Positions 21,285-22,631 of a stretch of 22,631 bases of DNA are shown piece by piece. The notes under the pieces were generated by a model. It searched no databases. It was not told where the DNA came from and saw nothing but the letters and a program-made list of their open reading frames with translations. The DNA comes from a virus. How positions within the stretch are numbered: the first letter of the stretch is position 1; the number at the start of each line of letters is the position of its first letter. The position numbers and the translations under genes are program-made. The stretch covers positions 1 through 22,631 of the IMG/VR virus record IMGVR_UViG_3300034272_000415, one strand, 5' to 3'.

Positions 21285-21448
21285 TTGCACTCCTGATTGT
21301 AGATACCCTTGAAGTCGGGCCATTGCTTCGACTTGACTGCCTCGCAGTACTCCGCGAGCTGCCGGTCGAGTTCTTTTGAATCCTCGTGCCCCATGAAGGC
21401 AAGAGCCGCGAGAGCAAAGGTTGCAACTGCTGCGATTTTCATTTCCAT
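21281..21448 (-). CDS. 55-aa secreted or membrane-anchored small protein
   Basis: Starts MEMKIAAVATFALAALAF, a short signal-peptide-like stretch (positive residue, hydrophobic core, ALA site), with AGGAGG-type ribosome-binding sequence upstream; the second ATG at 21442 is an alternative start. The rest (DSKELDRQLAEYCEAVKSKQ WPDFKG) has two Cys, at 35 and 54, which may pair outside the cytoplasm. The YCE...WPD...C pattern is seen in short proteins of proteobacterial phages, function unknown. No lipobox, so not an Rz1-type lipoprotein. First gene of the minus-strand mini-operon. Confidence 0.72.
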   Translation of the reverse strand: MEMKIAAVATFALAALAFMGHEDSKELDRQLAEYCEAVKSKQWPDFKGIYNQECK

Positions 21449-21474
21449 TCTTCCTCCGTGTTGTAAGAGTCCTG

Positions 21475-21480
21475 ATCATA
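21475..21480 (-). promoter_or_regulatory. Possible -10 element for the minus-strand mini-operon
   Basis: The minus strand reads TATGAT (5 of 6 matches) 26 nt before the 55-aa gene start. No good -35 is seen at 16-18 nt, where the terminator stem and T-run lie. It is offered because the upstream terminator would otherwise isolate the three small genes. Confidence 0.3.
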
Positions 21481-21493
21481 CCTACGAACAGGC

Positions 21494-21519
21494 AAAAAAA
21501 ACCCCACGAGTTGTGGGGT
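21494..21519 (-). terminator. Intrinsic terminator of the SSB transcription unit
   Basis: On the minus strand a perfect 7-bp stem ACCCCAC / GTGGGGT with a 5-nt loop is followed by a run of seven T. It lies 47 nt after the SSB stop and separates SSB from the small-gene cluster. It faces only the minus strand; no T-run follows it on plus. Confidence 0.85.
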
Positions 21520-21566
21520 CAAGGCTCATGGCTGATGAGCAGGGGAGGAAACAGGGTAATTCTACA

Positions 21567-21995
21567 TCAAAATGGGATCGGATCGTTATCATCAAACGGA
21601 TCAGGCTCGATGTTCTTCTGCGCCGGTTTCTGGGCCTCTCTCGGGCGATCCTGGCCCTCGGGCTTGCCGCCGAGCATCTTCATCTCGTTGGCGCGAATGG
21701 TGTACGAGACGCGCTCTATGCCGTCCTTGTCGGTGTATTTTCTGGTGTTAATCTTTCCTTCTACATACACAAGCGAGCCTTTGTGCAGGTACTGGCCGCA
21801 TATCTCGGCCAGCTTTCCAAAAGCACTTATGCTTACCCATTCAGTCTGCTCTCGCGCTTCACCGGTTTGCTTGTCTTTGAACTTTTCAGAGCAAGCAATT
21901 CTAAAATTTGTCACAGCATCACCGCTTGGCAAATACTTAGTTTCTGGTTCTGCTCCAAGATTTCCAATTCCAATCCATTTATTTACTGACGCCAT
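21567..21995 (-). CDS. ssb: Single-stranded DNA-binding protein
   Basis: A 142-aa OB-fold protein that coats single-stranded DNA during phage replication and recombination. Family features: [20 protein letters not shown], the [13 protein letters not shown] strand, [20 protein letters not shown] (W53 and F59 in ssDNA-stacking positions), [18 protein letters not shown], and a disordered Pro/Gln/Lys linker ending in the acidic tip [11 protein letters not shown] used to recruit partner enzymes. AAGGAG lies 9 nt before the ATG. The start overlaps the end of the HNH gene by 17 nt. It ends at a strong terminator, indicating it is the last gene of a replication-type operon on this strand. Confidence 0.95.
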   Translation of the reverse strand: MASVNKWIGIGNLGAEPETKYLPSGDAVTNFRIACSEKFKDKQTGEAREQTEWVSISAFGKLAEICGQYLHKGSLVYVEGKINTRKYTDKDGIERVSYTIRANEMKMLGGKPEGQDRPREAQKPAQKNIEPDPFDDNDPIPF

Positions 21996-22443
21996 TTCTT
22001 TTTACTCCTTGCTTGATTGCGATTTGTCCTGCATGCTGTCGTGAAATTCCGAATTCCTTTGCAATTTTCTTATATGGTTCGCCAAGATTAGCGCGTGCAG
22101 CAATTTCGTCGCGCTGTATATCTGTCAATTTTGTGTGTGGTAGCGCAAAACCTTTGGCTTGGCGGTTCTTGCGCACGGCGTCTGCCATGTTTTCTGCTCT
22201 AGTGCCAAGGAAAAGATGTTGCGGGTTGATGCACGTTCGGACATCACATCTGTGGCAAACATCCATTCCTTTGGGGATTTCTCCGTAAGCGTGCCGATAC
22301 ATTACTCGGTGCGCATAATCTGTTTTCATTTTTTCTGTAATTCTGCCATACCCATTACCCTGACTACACCCAGCAAAAATGCGGCATCCGTTTGGTGATA
22401 ACACGGTTCTATCAAGTAGCTCGTCAACTCGTTTTGTATTCAT
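21979..22443 (-). CDS. HNH homing-type endonuclease with C-terminal HTH
   Basis: A 154-aa protein. Residues 14-90 form an HNH_3-type nuclease: [19 protein letters not shown] (H45-R46), then [20 protein letters not shown] (C63, H64, C66, D67, C71, N73, H76) and [12 protein letters not shown]. The C-terminal part, about 105-145, is a helix-turn-helix ([20 protein letters not shown] then [17 protein letters not shown]), resembling resolvase-type DNA recognition. The domain order nuclease plus HTH is typical of freestanding phage homing endonucleases. It lies directly upstream of, and overlaps by 17 nt, the SSB gene; the ribosome-binding site of SSB is inside it. Its own ribosome-binding site is weak (AGAG). 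Confidence 0.9.
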   Translation of the reverse strand: MNTKRVDELLDRTVLSPNGCRIFAGCSQGNGYGRITEKMKTDYAHRVMYRHAYGEIPKGMDVCHRCDVRTCINPQHLFLGTRAENMADAVRKNRQAKGFALPHTKLTDIQRDEIAARANLGEPYKKIAKEFGISRQHAGQIAIKQGVKRNGVSK

Positions 22444-22517
22444 GCTGATGCTCTCTTTTTCATGTAAGGTTGTAATTTATGCCGCAAACTCGGTGCAACG
22501 GTCTATTTTAATCCATA
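22444..22517 (-). other. Intergenic stretch before the HNH gene
   Basis: A 74-nt AT-rich gap between the partial upstream gene and the HNH endonuclease. On the minus strand it holds a 14-codon frame and no convincing promoter or terminator. It may contain the left edge of the endonuclease insertion. Confidence 0.4.
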
Positions 22518-22631
22518 TCATTCCTTGATGAATGCGCCCGACGGCGACAGTTTCCCCTTGCGATCCTTGATCTCGTTGTAAGCAGATTCAAGGCAGTCAA
22601 CGATTCCGATTTTTCTGGTGGCGCAGTAGTT
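22518..22631 (-). CDS. C-terminal end of an unidentified protein (5' partial)
   Basis: On the minus strand the frame is open from the right edge and ends with TGA at 22518-22520, giving 37 residues: NYCATRKIGIVDCLESAYNE followed by IKDRKGKLSPSGAFIKE. The helical IVDCLESAYNEIKDR and the Gly/Ser-Pro turn look like true coding sequence and codon use agrees with the neighbours. Too little remains to identify it. It is probably part of the early/replication operon with SSB. Confidence 0.6.
   Translation of the reverse strand, partial: NYCATRKIGIVDCLESAYNEIKDRKGKLSPSGAFIKE

Noticed and set aside
21309-22044. Long plus-strand frames (226 and 207 aa) over SSB and neighbours
   Set aside because: Antisense to SSB, which has unmistakable motifs; they cross the minus-strand terminator and have no ribosome-binding sites.
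22477-22521. 14-codon minus-strand frame (MIWIKIDRCTEFAA)
   Set aside because: It overlaps the partial gene's stop and its AAGGA is directly against the ATG. It could be the stump of a gene cut by the HNH insertion, but 14 codons are too few to call.

Overview
This window is about 22.6 kb of a tailed double-stranded DNA phage or prophage genome with siphovirus morphology: an HK97-type head and a lambda-like long non-contractile tail. The plus strand from the left edge to about 20956 is a tightly packed late operon of head, tail, fibre and lysis genes, with many 1-4 nt stop/start overlaps. From about 20953 to the right edge the genes are on the minus strand: a three-gene cluster of very small proteins, then a single-strand DNA-binding protein, a homing-type HNH endonuclease and the end of one more gene. 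The host cannot be fixed from this sequence. The SSB style, the DUF4376-type fibre-assembly gene and the small proteins around the lysis genes suggest a proteobacterium, perhaps a betaproteobacterium (weak inference). No integrase, repressor, tRNA or attachment site is visible, so lifestyle cannot be decided.

Head region (1-7264): C-terminal part of the portal, a 699-aa virion-type protein in the unusual place between portal and protease, a 55-aa small protein, the HK97-type prohead protease, the major capsid protein with a delta-domain-like N-terminus, then (after an intrinsic terminator) a 58-aa protein and four connector/completion proteins (gp6-like connector, head closure, HK97 gp10-like, DUF3168-like tail completion).

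Tail region (7265-17257): a possible promoter and a perfect 14-bp palindrome precede the tail tube gene, which is followed by a second terminator. Next come the tail assembly chaperone and its -1 frame extension, joined by a canonical GGGAAAC slippery heptamer (the counterpart of lambda G/GT). After these lie a 1570-aa tape measure protein, a 296-aa tail-tip protein with a CBM5/12-like module, a 780-aa fibre whose distal part looks like a beta-propeller, and a DUF4376-type protein. Typical Dit/hub/J homologues are not recognisable.

Accessory and lysis region (17251-20956): two small lysis-region proteins (one with a single membrane helix), an HTH plus metallophosphoesterase protein, a GNAT acetyltransferase, a 22-aa membrane miniprotein, a GTA-type 3TM holin, an AT-rich HNH endonuclease inserted between holin and endolysin, a GH24 endolysin with a Glu-Cys-Thr triad, and a small zinc-ribbon protein. 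No spanin was recognised.

Most notable points: the well-supported programmed frameshift; two HNH genes on opposite strands that each overlap the start of the next conserved gene by 16-17 nt; a regular repeat of about 55 residues in the fibre; a beta-domain shared between the 699-aa protein and the tail tube; and the convergent cluster of mini-genes. I see no clear evidence of a wholly new system. The best candidates for undescribed biology are the metallophosphoesterase/GNAT pair and the mini-gene cluster.
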